Positions 25,021 through 34,519 of a DNA stretch of 64,000 nucleotides are shown here, one piece after another. The first letter of the stretch is position 1. Every line of letters begins with the position of its first letter. Source of the DNA: Mongoliitalea daihaiensis (lineage in GTDB: Bacteria > Bacteroidota > Bacteroidia > Cytophagales > Cyclobacteriaceae); the NCBI RefSeq assembly GCF_021596945.1, contig NZ_CP063779.1:3632001-3696000 (forward strand), written 5' to 3'. A program made the position numbers and the translations under genes. Below the pieces are notes generated by a model. The model searched no databases and was not told where the DNA came from. It saw nothing but the letters and a program-made list of their open reading frames with translations.

Positions 25021-25365
25021 TTATTTAACTTTTTCAACTACAGCTTTGAATGCCTCTGGGTGGTTCATAGCTAAATCTGCAAGAACTTTTCTGTTCAATT
25101 CGATGTCAGCTTTTTTCAACATACCCATAAATTGTGAATAAGAGATACCAAATTGTCTGGCACCTGCATTGATACGCTGGATCCATAGAGCTCTGAATTC
25201 TCTTTTCTTCGCTTTTCTGTCTCTGTAAGCGTACTGTAAACCTTTTTCGTACTTGTTTTTGGCTACTGTCCAAACGTTTTTACCACGTCCAAAATAACCT
25301 CTTGTTGCTTTTAAAACTTTTTTTCTACGTGCTCTTGAAGCAACCGCGTTGACCGACCTTGGCAT
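25021..25365 (-). CDS. rplT: 50S ribosomal protein L20
   Basis: The protein has 114 residues, the family length, with [32 protein letters not shown] and the conserved [14 protein letters not shown] block. L20 binds 23S rRNA early in large-subunit assembly. It is the last gene of thrS-infC-rpmI-rplT, with 100 bp between rpmI and rplT. In other bacteria L20 represses its own operon through the leader; no such structure was identified here. Confidence 0.98.
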   Translation of the reverse strand: MPRSVNAVASRARRKKVLKATRGYFGRGKNVWTVAKNKYEKGLQYAYRDRKAKKREFRALWIQRINAGARQFGISYSQFMGMLKKADIELNRKVLADLAMNHPEAFKAVVEKVK

Positions 25366-25465
25366 AGTTTTGTGATTTTTTGACCCTAGGTGCCTATTGG
25401 ACTTAAAACCTTAGCGTCTGGTGAATAAATAAACCTGTTAAATTAATTAGATTGAAGGAATTGGA

Positions 25466-25663
25466 TTATCCAATTCTTAGCATTGCTTTTACTCTGCCCT
25501 CATCTGTCTCATGAACCATACCCATTTGAGTTAGATTTCTCTTTCTCTTGGTAGCTTTCTTGGTCAAGATGTGACTCTTGTACGCGTGCTTTCTTCTAAT
25601 CTTTCCGGTTCCAGTTAACTTGAACCTCTTTTTTGCACCTGATTTTGTTTTTACTTTAGGCAT
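25466..25663 (-). CDS. rpmI: 50S ribosomal protein L35
   Basis: The protein has 65 residues with [33 protein letters not shown], the L35 signature. It is strongly basic. It follows infC by 21 bp and precedes rplT, the order found in most bacteria. Confidence 0.98.
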   Translation of the reverse strand: MPKVKTKSGAKKRFKLTGTGKIRRKHAYKSHILTKKATKRKRNLTQMGMVHETDEGRVKAMLRIG

Positions 25664-25684
25664 AACTGTATATATTAGTTGAAA

Positions 25685-26236
25685 TTATTTCTTGGCCTTG
25701 GGGGCAAGGAATAAAAACATCCGCTTACCCTCCATTTTAGGAAGTTGTTCCACTATACCATACTCTTCCAATTCTTGGGCAAACTTCAACAAAAGCATCT
25801 CTCCACGCTCTTTAAACACGATACTCCTTCCAACGAAATGTACATAAGCCTTCACTTTCGCACCTTCTTTTAAGAAACCGATCGCATGCTTCAGTTTGAA
25901 ATTAAAATCATGGTCGTCCGTATTCGGGCCGAATCTGATTTCCTTCAATACTGTTTTGGCAGCATTTGCTTTGATTTCTTTTTGCTTTTTCTTCTGCTCG
26001 TACTTGAACTTTGCATAATCAATGATTTTACAAACAGGAGGATCCGCATTTGGAGAAATCTCAACTAGATCCAGGTCGTTTTCCTGTGCTAGTTTGATGG
26101 CTTGAGGAACTGTCATAACGGCGTTACCGCCTTCTATGAAGTCTCCTACTAAACGTATTTCTCGAGCCCTGATTTTCTCATTCACGCGATAAGGCTCTTC
26201 TTGTCTTTGTCTACTGTAAGGTGTTCTCCCTCTCAA
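25685..26236 (-). CDS. infC: Translation initiation factor IF-3 (non-AUG start)
   Basis: The protein has 183 residues. The N-terminal domain begins [16 protein letters not shown], then a linker, then the C-terminal domain ([40 protein letters not shown]). There is no ATG in a suitable position: the first sensible codon is TTG at 26236, and an in-frame ATT lies six codons upstream. IF-3 genes commonly use such start codons because IF-3 itself rejects non-AUG initiation, giving autorepression. The gap to thrS is 85 bp. Confidence 0.95.
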   Translation of the reverse strand: MRGRTPYSRQRQEEPYRVNEKIRAREIRLVGDFIEGGNAVMTVPQAIKLAQENDLDLVEISPNADPPVCKIIDYAKFKYEQKKKQKEIKANAAKTVLKEIRFGPNTDDHDFNFKLKHAIGFLKEGAKVKAYVHFVGRSIVFKERGEMLLLKFAQELEEYGIVEQLPKMEGKRMFLFLAPKAKK

Positions 26237-26321
26237 ATTAGTATGGTATTTAATGAAATCGACTGCAAATATCGGAATAATTTCGAGATTAAAAAAAATC
26301 CCAACTATTTTACCGTTTTAT

Positions 26322-28271
26322 TTAATTTTTTAAAGATTCAGCTATTATCCCTTTAAAATGGGCAATAAATTCATCCACGCTCAAACTTCCCAAATCCCCT
26401 TCTCCATGCTTTCTGACAGAGATTTTAGATTCTTCTTGTTCTTTTTCTCCCACAATTAACATAAATGGAATTTTCTTCACTTCTGCATCTCGGATTTTTC
26501 TACCGATTTTTTCATCTCGATTGTCTATCTGCCCGATAATATCATGTTCTTCTAACACAGACTTAATCTCTTCGGCATAGTCCTTATACTTTTCCGAAAT
26601 TGGTAAAATAGTGATTTGCTCGGGAGATAGCCATAATGGGAAATTACCGGCACAATGCTCAATCAACACAGCGACAAATCGCTCCAAAGAGCCAAAAGGC
26701 GCTCTGTGGATCATCACCGGTCTGTGCTTTTGGTTGTCCGCGCCGATATACTCCAATTGGAAGCGTTCTGGTAAGTTGTAATCTACCTGAATGGTTCCCA
26801 ATTGCCACTTTCTGCCCAAAGCGTCTTTGACCATGAAGTCTAGCTTAGGCCCATAAAATGCTGCTTCACCGAGTTCGGTTACCGTATCCAATCCACGCTC
26901 TTCAGCAGCTTCGATAATGGAACGCTCCGCTTTCTCCCATGCCTCATCCGTTCCTATGTATTTTTCTCTGTTGTTAGGGTCTCTTAAAGATATCTGAGCT
27001 GTAAAGTTTTCAAAACCCAAGGCTTTAAACACATACAATACCAAATCAATCACTTTCACAAACTCTTCCTTCACCTGCTCCGGACGGCAGAAAATATGGG
27101 CGTCATCTTGCGTAAAACCTCTCACTCGTGTCAATCCATGCAATTCTCCACTTTGCTCATATCTATACACGGTACCAAACTCAGCATAGCGAATAGGCAA
27201 GTCTTTGTAGGAACGAGGCTTGTGCTTATAAATTTCACAATGGTGAGGACAGTTCATCGGCTTCAGCAAAAACTCTTCTCCTTCATTTGGAGTGGCTATC
27301 GGCTGAAATGAATCCTTCCCATACTTTTCATAGTGTCCAGAAGTTTCATATAAGATTTTGTGTCCGATATGCGGTGTAACTACCTGCTGATAGCCCGATT
27401 TGTCCTGCGCACGCTTCATAAAATTGACCAAGCGCTCTCTCAAAAGTGTACCTTTGGGCAACCACAAAGGTAAACCCATGCCCACTTTTTCGGAGAAAGT
27501 AAACAATTCAAGTTCCCTACCCAGCTTTCGGTGATCGCGTTTCTTTGCTTCTTCCAACATATGCAAGTATTCCTGCAATTCCTTGGCTTTCGGAAAGGTG
27601 ATACCATAAATTCGGGTCAACATTTTGTTCTTCTCGTCTCCTCTCCAATAGGCACCCGCAATATTCAACAACTTAGCAGCTTTGATAAATCCTGTATTCG
27701 GAATATGAGGGCCACGGCATAGATCTACAAAATTTCCTTGCTCATAGAAGGTGATACTACCATCTTCCAAGCCTTCTAATAAGTCCAGCTTATACTCATC
27801 ACCTTTTTCTTGGAAATACGCAATGGCATCTGCTTTGCCTACCTCCTTTCGAATGTAGTCATTCTTTTGACGTGCAAGCTCCAACATTTTGGCCTCAATT
27901 TTTTCGAGTTCAGCACCATCCAAGGGTTTATCTCCAAAATCTACGTCATAGTAAAAACCGTTTTCCAAAGCTGGTCCGATACCGAACTTAACGCCTGGAT
28001 AGAGAGCTTCCAAAGCTTCAGCCATCAAGTGGGCAGAAGAGTGCCAGAAGGTATTTTTTCCTTCCGCATCATTCCAAGTTAATAACTGGACAGAAGCATC
28101 TGTTTGGATAGGTCTATTGGCATCCCAAGTTTCCCCATTTACTTTGGCGGCAAGAACATTTCTGGCTAAACCCTCGCTGATACTACTGGCAATCTGTAGC
28201 CCTGAAACTCCTTTTTCGTACTCCCGGACAGAACCGTCGGGAAGTGTAATCTTAATTTGTTGATTAGACAT
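26322..28271 (-). CDS. thrS: Threonyl-tRNA synthetase
   Basis: The protein has 649 residues, the usual length. In order it has a TGS domain (1-60, [15 protein letters not shown]), an editing domain with [16 protein letters not shown] (HxxxH zinc-type motif), the class II catalytic core with [28 protein letters not shown] (motif 2 region) and APFGSLERF (motif 3), and an anticodon-binding domain near the C-terminus. It charges tRNA-Thr. It is the first gene of the translation operon here; the upstream 115 bp hold no clear structure. Confidence 0.98.
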   Translation of the reverse strand: MSNQQIKITLPDGSVREYEKGVSGLQIASSISEGLARNVLAAKVNGETWDANRPIQTDASVQLLTWNDAEGKNTFWHSSAHLMAEALEALYPGVKFGIGPALENGFYYDVDFGDKPLDGAELEKIEAKMLELARQKNDYIRKEVGKADAIAYFQEKGDEYKLDLLEGLEDGSITFYEQGNFVDLCRGPHIPNTGFIKAAKLLNIAGAYWRGDEKNKMLTRIYGITFPKAKELQEYLHMLEEAKKRDHRKLGRELELFTFSEKVGMGLPLWLPKGTLLRERLVNFMKRAQDKSGYQQVVTPHIGHKILYETSGHYEKYGKDSFQPIATPNEGEEFLLKPMNCPHHCEIYKHKPRSYKDLPIRYAEFGTVYRYEQSGELHGLTRVRGFTQDDAHIFCRPEQVKEEFVKVIDLVLYVFKALGFENFTAQISLRDPNNREKYIGTDEAWEKAERSIIEAAEERGLDTVTELGEAAFYGPKLDFMVKDALGRKWQLGTIQVDYNLPERFQLEYIGADNQKHRPVMIHRAPFGSLERFVAVLIEHCAGNFPLWLSPEQITILPISEKYKDYAEEIKSVLEEHDIIGQIDNRDEKIGRKIRDAEVKKIPFMLIVGEKEQEESKISVRKHGEGDLGSLSVDEFIAHFKGIIAESLKN

Positions 28272-28386
28272 TAAAATTGATGTAAAACATGAAACATGGC
28301 ATCTTTACAAACAGATGCTTTTTATTTGCCTGCAAATATGCAAATTCATTATGGCTTTATAAAAAGATACTACGGATTGGTTGAGT

Positions 28387-29625
28387 TTATTTTTTTGTCT
28401 TTAGAATCATCAAAACATAATTTTCTGTTTCTTTCCCATAAAATGCGGCCTCTATAAAATCCTTACCTTTTCCTTGTTGGTACTCTTGCCATTCCTGCGC
28501 TGACATGGTTTGTTTCTTTTCCACAGCCTTGTTGTACAAGCTTGGGCCTCTGTAAGCTATAGCAACTCTATTTTCTTGCAGTTGATATACTGGTGGATAA
28601 AAGTTAAAAGATTCATCAATATCATTCATCAAATCGAATTTTACCAAATGATGCTTTTTATTGATTTTATCAAAAATTGAAACTGCACCAAAGCCTGGCA
28701 TCCTTAGTCTGCTCAGGATATAGTTGGAATTCGAAAAACCATAGGGAGCGTAAGATGATCCAGAGTTTTCTTTAAAATAGTCAGAAAATGCACGATTATC
28801 CAATTCCAATTTTTTCTCTATCATTCGAGTATGATCCATGGCCAACTTACCGAAATCAAAAACCATCAAAGGCTCAAATGAATTTTGATTGAAAGTGTAC
28901 AAAGTATCGGTATAGGTTCTTGTAAAATAAAAGCCATTTTCGTAGGCATAAAAATTAACAGGATCACTCATGATTCCATAAAATATGGATGGATTCCTCG
29001 GGAAAAAACTTCCAAGAACCTTTCCAGCATGATTTATCTCTGAAACTAAATTTTCCGCATCCGAACCATGGTATACAAAGAAACTCTTTCGATCGGTATC
29101 GTAGTGAAATGTCCTGCCCGTTACTGGAATCTTAAACTCATCGAGAAAATTACCTTCCAAGTCAAACTTGATGATTTTTAATGGATGTGCAAGTAGGTAA
29201 ACCGTATCTTGGACAACTTGAAGATCTGCCAATTCAATATACTTCCCCAATCCATCTCCAAGATTTCTTATCCTACGAATAAAATTTCCTTGCCTATCAA
29301 ACATCTGAACACTTTTTCCTATCCACCAATCAAACACAAAGATCATGTCTTTGTATTCAATAAGTTTGGCAATTTCACCAATTTGAGAACCGGGATCTTC
29401 TGATTCCTTGAGCAATAAATAGTCAATCTCTGGCTCAAAAAACTCCGAAAGGCTTGCTTCTCTTAAGTTGTCGACATCAATTTTAATGGTGATAACGCCA
29501 TCCTTTTCAGTTACTTCTTCAGAGTTAGCTATAGGTCCACAAGCACTCAAAAAAAAGAATAGGCCTCCCAAAATCAACCTGAAATTCCACTTTATATTTT
29601 TTATCATTATTTTCATTTTTTCCAT
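28387..29625 (-). CDS. Six-bladed beta-propeller lipoprotein (paralogue 2 of a pair)
   Basis: The protein has 412 residues; an internal ATG at 29616 is an alternative start. A lipoprotein signal ends in LSAC (near residue 29). The mature part shows repeated strand blocks typical of Bacteroidota 6-bladed beta-propeller proteins (MFDRQGNFIRRIRNLGDGLGKYIEL, VVQDTVYLLAHPLKIIKFDLEGNFL) and ends NYVLMILKTKK. The upstream gene encodes a paralogue with the same blocks, and the genes overlap by 13 bp. The role is unknown; such proteins often sit near envelope nutrient-uptake or peptide systems, but nothing here says which. Confidence 0.82.
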   Translation of the reverse strand: MEKMKIMIKNIKWNFRLILGGLFFFLSACGPIANSEEVTEKDGVITIKIDVDNLREASLSEFFEPEIDYLLLKESEDPGSQIGEIAKLIEYKDMIFVFDWWIGKSVQMFDRQGNFIRRIRNLGDGLGKYIELADLQVVQDTVYLLAHPLKIIKFDLEGNFLDEFKIPVTGRTFHYDTDRKSFFVYHGSDAENLVSEINHAGKVLGSFFPRNPSIFYGIMSDPVNFYAYENGFYFTRTYTDTLYTFNQNSFEPLMVFDFGKLAMDHTRMIEKKLELDNRAFSDYFKENSGSSYAPYGFSNSNYILSRLRMPGFGAVSIFDKINKKHHLVKFDLMNDIDESFNFYPPVYQLQENRVAIAYRGPSLYNKAVEKKQTMSAQEWQEYQQGKGKDFIEAAFYGKETENYVLMILKTKK

Positions 29626-30809
29626 TTCAAAATCATTAAAACCCTGTTTTCACTATTCTTGGCTCGGTTAGCCGTAGATACCAATTTGTACCCTTCTCCT
29701 TTTACAAAGGTCTCCCATGTTTGATCTGTCATTTTACTTCTCAAATGTTGAACATGCTTGTACAAATCCCTTCCAGTAGTCCAAGCATATACCGAGGAAT
29801 CATTTAAATTACTTAGTCCATGAATTACTTTACCTTGATCCAAGTCATTGATAATTCCAGATTTGAATACAGAACCAGATGTTTTTTCGAAATCATAAAT
29901 TCCTAAATAATGATTATTCCTATATTGAAAATAGCCCAAAAAGTATCTTTGATTTCCAACAGCCATACCTAGAAAATATAACGGTATCCTGTTATTCAAA
30001 TAATCTAAATACTCTAAGGGTTCGTAGTCTTTGATTTGATTTAAATCACTTTTGGTGAAGCCCTTTTTTAAAAAATCAAACAATAAGAAAGGTTCTGACT
30101 TTTCATTTTTTAGCAGGAACAATGTGTCTGCATATTGTTCGAGAAAAACCACTCCCTCATTGATTTCAATAAAAGGTTCTCGATTGATTGTTTTTATTTC
30201 TTCAAAAGTTCCCCTAAAAGGAAACACTTCAAAATTTAATGTCCCTACCTGATCATAAACTTGCACCTGATTCATTATATCTGTCGATAGATAAGATGCA
30301 GCATAATAAAACTCATTACCCTTGGTGTCCACAAAAACTTCCAAAGCTGGTGACCTTAGCTTAGCATCATAAAGCCAGTTGCCGTCTAAATCATAGGAAA
30401 GAATTTTCCTTTGAGAAATATCAACTAAGCGTATTGTATCTTGGACAACTTGAAACGATGATGGATACATATACGAGCCTGGACCATCTCCGTACCCCCT
30501 TACTTTTCTGATAAAATCGCCTTTATCCGAAAAAATGTAAAAACAAATACAGATATCTTCATCAAAAATGTAGAATTTATCTCGATGTAAAATCAAGCGA
30601 TGCATCACTCCTATGGAAGCATCTTCAGTGGATTCATCTTCCATCCAGACATAGTCTATGGATTCGAAATAATCAGAAAGTTTGGCCTCTGTGACGTTAT
30701 CAATATCCACAATCAAAGTTGGAATACTTGACTGATTGGGATCTTTTTGACAGGAGGCTAAGCAAATGGTTAGTAAAAAGAGAGTAAAGCGTTTGAACAT
30801 ACGAGTCAT
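29613..30809 (-). CDS. Six-bladed beta-propeller lipoprotein (paralogue 1 of a pair)
   Basis: The protein has 398 residues. A lipoprotein signal ends in LASC (near residue 20). Propeller blocks include IFSDKGDFIRKVRGYGDGPGSYMYPSSFQVVQDTIRL and YDLDGNWLYDAKL, matching those of the downstream protein, and both end with a VLMILK..K tail. The two arose by tandem duplication and are expressed as one unit. The function is unknown. Upstream is a divergent gene for L-2-hydroxyglutarate oxidase. Confidence 0.82.
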   Translation of the reverse strand: MTRMFKRFTLFLLTICLASCQKDPNQSSIPTLIVDIDNVTEAKLSDYFESIDYVWMEDESTEDASIGVMHRLILHRDKFYIFDEDICICFYIFSDKGDFIRKVRGYGDGPGSYMYPSSFQVVQDTIRLVDISQRKILSYDLDGNWLYDAKLRSPALEVFVDTKGNEFYYAASYLSTDIMNQVQVYDQVGTLNFEVFPFRGTFEEIKTINREPFIEINEGVVFLEQYADTLFLLKNEKSEPFLLFDFLKKGFTKSDLNQIKDYEPLEYLDYLNNRIPLYFLGMAVGNQRYFLGYFQYRNNHYLGIYDFEKTSGSVFKSGIINDLDQGKVIHGLSNLNDSSVYAWTTGRDLYKHVQHLRSKMTDQTWETFVKGEGYKLVSTANRAKNSENRVLMILKWKK

Positions 30810-30877
30810 TTGATAAAACTAATCAATTAAAACAAAAAACTCCTATCCTATCCCTAAATATTCTATTGTTCCAAGCG

Positions 30878-30885
30878 TATATTTG
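30878..30885 (+). promoter_or_regulatory. Bacteroidota -7 promoter box (TATATTTG) for lhgO
   Basis: A perfect TAnnTTTG lies 20 bp before the start codon, implying a leader of about a dozen bases. No clear -33 box is seen. Confidence 0.5.
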
Positions 30886-30905
30886 CCATTCAAAGCTTAA
30901 TAGGC

Positions 30906-32105
30906 ATGACATACGATATCATAATTATAGGTGGGGGAATTGTTGGACTCGCAACAGGGTTGAAAATCAAGCAAAAAAATTCATCCTTAACAGTGGCCAT
31001 TTTGGACAAGGAGGATGAGGTGGCTAAGCATCAGACTGGTAATAATTCTGGTGTAATCCATTCCGGCTTATACTATAAACCAGGTTCGCTCAAGGCCGTC
31101 AATTGCATCAATGGCTACCATCAGTTAGTCAATTTTTGCAAAGAAGAGGGCATTCCATTTGAACTCACTGGGAAAGTGGTAGTCGCTACCAAAAAAGAAC
31201 AACTATCTATATTGAATGGCCTGTATGACAGAGCTTTACAAAATGGTTTAGTCGGTACGAAAAAAATAAGCTTGGATGAATTGAAGGAATACGAACCCTA
31301 TTGTGCAGGTGTAGCAGCAATCCATGTGCCCCAGACAGGTATTGTGGATTACAAAGTAGTCGCCCAGCGCTATGCCAGCAAATTTGAAGAATTGGGAGGG
31401 GAAATTTTCCTCCAAAAAACAGTCAAAGGCATCAAAACCCTTAACGGGATATCCTATGTACAAACCCAGCATCAGGAGTTTGCAGGAAAATTGATCGTCA
31501 ATTGTGCGGGTTTGTATTCCGATAAAATAGCCCAAATGACTCAAGATGAGCCCTTGGATGTCAAAATCATTCCTTTCCGAGGGGAGTATTACAAAATCAA
31601 ACAAGAGCGGGAGTATTTGGTCAAAAACCTAATTTACCCTGTTCCGGATCCTAATTTCCCTTTCCTGGGTGTTCATTTTACCCGTATGAAAAAAGGAGGT
31701 GTAGAAGCTGGTCCAAATGCCGTATTAGCATTCAAACGAGAGGGATATACTCGATTTGCGGTAAATATCAAAGAACTATCCGAAACATTGACTTGGCCAG
31801 GATTCCAAAAAGTAGCTGCTAAATACTGGAAAACTGGCATGGGAGAACTTTATCGCTCTTTCTCCAAAGCAGCATTTACCGCAGCCTTGCAAGAATTAAT
31901 TCCGGATATTCAGGAGTCTGATTTAGTGGATGGAGGTGCTGGCGTCCGTGCGCAAGCATGTGATAAAACTGGAGGTTTGTTAGATGATTTTTGCATCCGA
32001 GAGAATGAAAAAGCCATCAATGTCTTGAATGCTCCTTCTCCCGCTGCTACCAGTTCCTTGTCCATTGGAGATTCGGTGAGTGATTTGGTGTTGAAGAGAT
32101 TTTGA
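30906..32105 (+). CDS. lhgO: L-2-hydroxyglutarate oxidase
   Basis: The protein has 399 residues. An N-terminal FAD site IIIGGGIVGLATGLKI (GxGxxG type) is followed by HQTGNNSGVIHSGLYYKPGSLKAVNC, which is characteristic of the LhgO/L2HGDH family, and a C-terminal GGAGVRAQACDKTGGLLDDF block. It oxidises L-2-hydroxyglutarate to 2-oxoglutarate, passing electrons to the quinone pool or O2 (metabolite repair). It stands alone on the + strand; a terminator for the convergent TerC gene lies downstream. Confidence 0.93.
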   Translation: MTYDIIIIGGGIVGLATGLKIKQKNSSLTVAILDKEDEVAKHQTGNNSGVIHSGLYYKPGSLKAVNCINGYHQLVNFCKEEGIPFELTGKVVVATKKEQLSILNGLYDRALQNGLVGTKKISLDELKEYEPYCAGVAAIHVPQTGIVDYKVVAQRYASKFEELGGEIFLQKTVKGIKTLNGISYVQTQHQEFAGKLIVNCAGLYSDKIAQMTQDEPLDVKIIPFRGEYYKIKQEREYLVKNLIYPVPDPNFPFLGVHFTRMKKGGVEAGPNAVLAFKREGYTRFAVNIKELSETLTWPGFQKVAAKYWKTGMGELYRSFSKAAFTAALQELIPDIQESDLVDGGAGVRAQACDKTGGLLDDFCIRENEKAINVLNAPSPAATSSLSIGDSVSDLVLKRF

Positions 32106-32250
32106 GGGAGAGACGAGTTGCGAGACTTGCCTGCTGCAAGCAGGATGCGAGAGGCGAGATGCGAGAATCAAGGGTGAGATATGATAGCGCGAACTAAAGT
32201 CGATAGATGTATCTGCCTATTGTAGAAGGCTTTGGTGATGTATTTTTAGG

Positions 32251-32301
32251 GGCCTGTAAATACAAGAATAACTATAAAAAAGTGTCATGTATTTTCAGGA
32301 C
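32251..32301. repeat. Dispersed ~50-bp repeat, copy 1
   Basis: The block with TAAAAAAGTGTCATGTA and TTTCAGGAC recurs at 49692-49743 with the same order and only a few differences (GCCTGTAAATAC versus GCGTGTAAATAA at the left end). It is non-coding. It may be the end of a decayed insertion sequence, but the family cannot be named. Confidence 0.6.
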
Positions 32302-32383
32302 TAGGTAGTCGTAAAATTATGGACTGCACTTACATAAATGCCTTGTAGAAATAATTTGAAACTAAGTTATTTAAGATGAAAAC

Positions 32384-32410
32384 AAAAAAGCGGCAATAAC
32401 CTGCCGCTTT
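32384..32410 (-). terminator. Rho-independent terminator of the TerC gene
   Basis: AAAGCGGCA pairs with TGCCGCTTT around a 6-nt loop; on the minus strand six Ts follow. It lies 27 bp beyond the stop of the TerC-family gene. Confidence 0.85.
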
Positions 32411-32436
32411 GAGTTATGTGATGTGTAATTGAAAAT

Positions 32437-33183
32437 TTACTTCTCCTTAATCCTAGGATTAAGTGCAACAGTTTTTCCTTCGGTATGCCTCCTCAACCTC
32501 ATATTGATCAACTCTACTCCTAAGGAGAAGAAAACTGCAAAATAGATATATCCTTTAGGCACTTCAAAATGCAAGCCTTCTACCAAGAGCATGAAGCCTA
32601 TCAAAATCAGAAAGGATAAAGCCAATATTTGAAGCGTAGGATGCTTATTAATGAATTTGCTTATTTTTCCAGCAAATAGCATCATCACTGCCATGGATAT
32701 AATCACAGCTATAATCATGACAAGCACCTCTTTCACCAAGCCTACTGCTGTGAGTATACTATCGAAAGAGAAAATCACATCCAATAAAATGATTTGGAAG
32801 ATTACCTTGGAAAGCCCAGTGGAAGAATTGGCTTTGACTTCTTCTGCTTTGCCCTCCATTTTGTGGTGAATTTCTACAGTGGATTTGAAGAGTAAAAAGA
32901 GCCCTCCAAAAGCCAAAATCAAATCTTTACCACTCAAACTGAATCCTAATAACTCAACTAATGGATCATTAAATTTGATGATGTAAGAAATACCTAATAG
33001 CAAGCCTATTCTAAATATCATTGCAAAAGCTAGACCTAATATTCTGGCTTTTTCTTGTTGATGCGTGGGGAGCTTATTGGAGATGATGGAAATGAAGATG
33101 ATGTTATCCACTCCGAGAACAATCTCAAGGAATGTGAGGGTAGCTAATGCTATCCAGGTTTCAGAGACAAGAAATATTTCCAT
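32437..33183 (-). CDS. TerC-family integral membrane protein
   Basis: The protein has 248 residues with seven to eight membrane segments. LEIVLGVDNIIFISII near the N-terminus and LLDVIFSFDSILTAVGLV in the middle carry the paired acidic D residues that define TerC proteins. Relatives export metal ions, notably Mn2+, or load metal onto secreted proteins; here the ion is not known. The gene is monocistronic with its own terminator. Confidence 0.92.
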   Translation of the reverse strand: MEIFLVSETWIALATLTFLEIVLGVDNIIFISIISNKLPTHQQEKARILGLAFAMIFRIGLLLGISYIIKFNDPLVELLGFSLSGKDLILAFGGLFLLFKSTVEIHHKMEGKAEEVKANSSTGLSKVIFQIILLDVIFSFDSILTAVGLVKEVLVMIIAVIISMAVMMLFAGKISKFINKHPTLQILALSFLILIGFMLLVEGLHFEVPKGYIYFAVFFSLGVELINMRLRRHTEGKTVALNPRIKEK

Positions 33184-33264
33184 AGTAGGATGATGTATTG
33201 TTTTAGTGAAGTGGAAAATTCAGGGGAACTTTTGCTCTTTCCCCTGAATGTTTGTTTTATAGGT

Positions 33265-33804
33265 TTACACAATCTCAGAACTTTGCGCTTTGTGTAGGTT
33301 TTCTTTTTTATTGGTAACTGCTAGCTGATCTTTCAATAATTTCTCCCACTTTGTGAGAAGAACAGGTTCGCCGGATAAATCCGAAAACACTTCTCCATCA
33401 TAGATTTCTATAGACACCAACAATATACCGGAACTTGTAAACAAATTAAGATATAACGCATCAATCACCTTGCGCTGACTTTTGCCTGTGCCAATCACTC
33501 TAGAAACCTCTTGTCTCGAAACGTGACTGATTTCTGACAAATGAATCACTGTGGGCTCAAAATTTTTGATGTCTTTGGTGTAGGCTAATTTTTCCTGGTT
33601 CAAATCAAGTCCTAGAAAATAGCGATCTCTCCAAATTTCTTTTGCTGCTACTTGCAAGTGTTGAGATTGCAGGAAGCTTTCTAACTTGGCTGCATTTTGA
33701 ACGCTTTGTTTTCTAGCCTCATTGGAATAAATCATAAATGGTATGGCAAATGCGATCAAACTAACTACCGCAATAAGAAAGGTAATACTATCGAAGTCAA
33801 ACAT
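33265..33804 (-). CDS. Membrane-anchored protein of unknown function
   Basis: The protein has 179 residues from the ATG at 33804; a longer form from 33870 would put 22 unlikely residues first. A single membrane segment (about 6-25, ITFLIAVVSLIAFAIPFMIY) precedes a soluble cytosolic domain of mixed alpha/beta character with charged blocks (LTKWEKLLKDQL). I recognise no family. It is a stand-alone gene. Confidence 0.65.
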   Translation of the reverse strand: MFDFDSITFLIAVVSLIAFAIPFMIYSNEARKQSVQNAAKLESFLQSQHLQVAAKEIWRDRYFLGLDLNQEKLAYTKDIKNFEPTVIHLSEISHVSRQEVSRVIGTGKSQRKVIDALYLNLFTSSGILLVSIEIYDGEVFSDLSGEPVLLTKWEKLLKDQLAVTNKKENLHKAQSSEIV

Positions 33805-34034
33805 GAGTGTACGATTTTTATGACTGTTGAACAGCCAATATTTTGAATAATAAAGGGATAGAGGATTCATCCATAGACAAATCCATTATGATTGCAGAGA
33901 TCTGCAGATCTGAATAATATCAATCATCCACTTGCAAAAACATGATTGGGATTTTTAGAACGAAAAGAAAGAATGCCAAACAGCAAATGAATGACTAATC
34001 CTAAAATCCTGTAGCTTTTGCAGCAGGCACGACT

Positions 34035-34394
34035 TTACCAAAAATAATGTGTGGGAAATTTGAGTTCTTTAATACCAAAAAGTAAATCAACATGCTTGTT
34101 CAGTAAAAACCATATATCTAACTGATTTGCTACATGCTTGAATATAAATGACTGAATACCATAAGCTACTGATGAATTAATTACTTTTTCTTGAGCGTTT
34201 GGTATACTTAGGTCTGTATTGGATTGGAGCATGAATCCATCGTACTGCTCTGCAATGGAATAATCAGTCAAGTAAGAGACTGATAAGTCAGAAGACACTA
34301 ACTCAGCACGATCTACATAGGGCATACATAATGCCTGAACGATGACCCCAATGGTCAAGCAAATTACCCAATATTTTCTCTGCAGCCTGTTCAT
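34035..34394 (-). CDS. Small secreted protein of unknown function
   Basis: The protein has 119 residues. An N-terminal hydrophobic stretch (WVICLTIGVIVQALC) suggests a signal peptide or anchor. The rest has no recognisable domain. It lies between two unrelated minus-strand genes with large gaps on both sides, so it may be a poorly conserved accessory gene. Confidence 0.5.
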   Translation of the reverse strand: MNRLQRKYWVICLTIGVIVQALCMPYVDRAELVSSDLSVSYLTDYSIAEQYDGFMLQSNTDLSIPNAQEKVINSSVAYGIQSFIFKHVANQLDIWFLLNKHVDLLFGIKELKFPTHYFW

Positions 34395-34519
34395 AACCTA
34401 TACGAATCTAATATCAAATGTTAGGCCATTTTTTTTCTTTTCAACCCACGCTACCCTTTCTTGCTAATTTTTAATAACATGAATATGATAACAAAAAGAA
34501 TGCATTCATCATGTAGCTT

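Larger units (their letters stand above)
32106..32436. other. Intergenic region between lhgO and the TerC gene
   Basis: This gap of 331 bp has a low-complexity start with repeated GCGAG words and a small CCTGCT-GCA-AGCAGG hairpin. A dispersed repeat (32251-32301) and the TerC-gene terminator (32384-32410) follow. No gene is seen. Confidence 0.6.
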
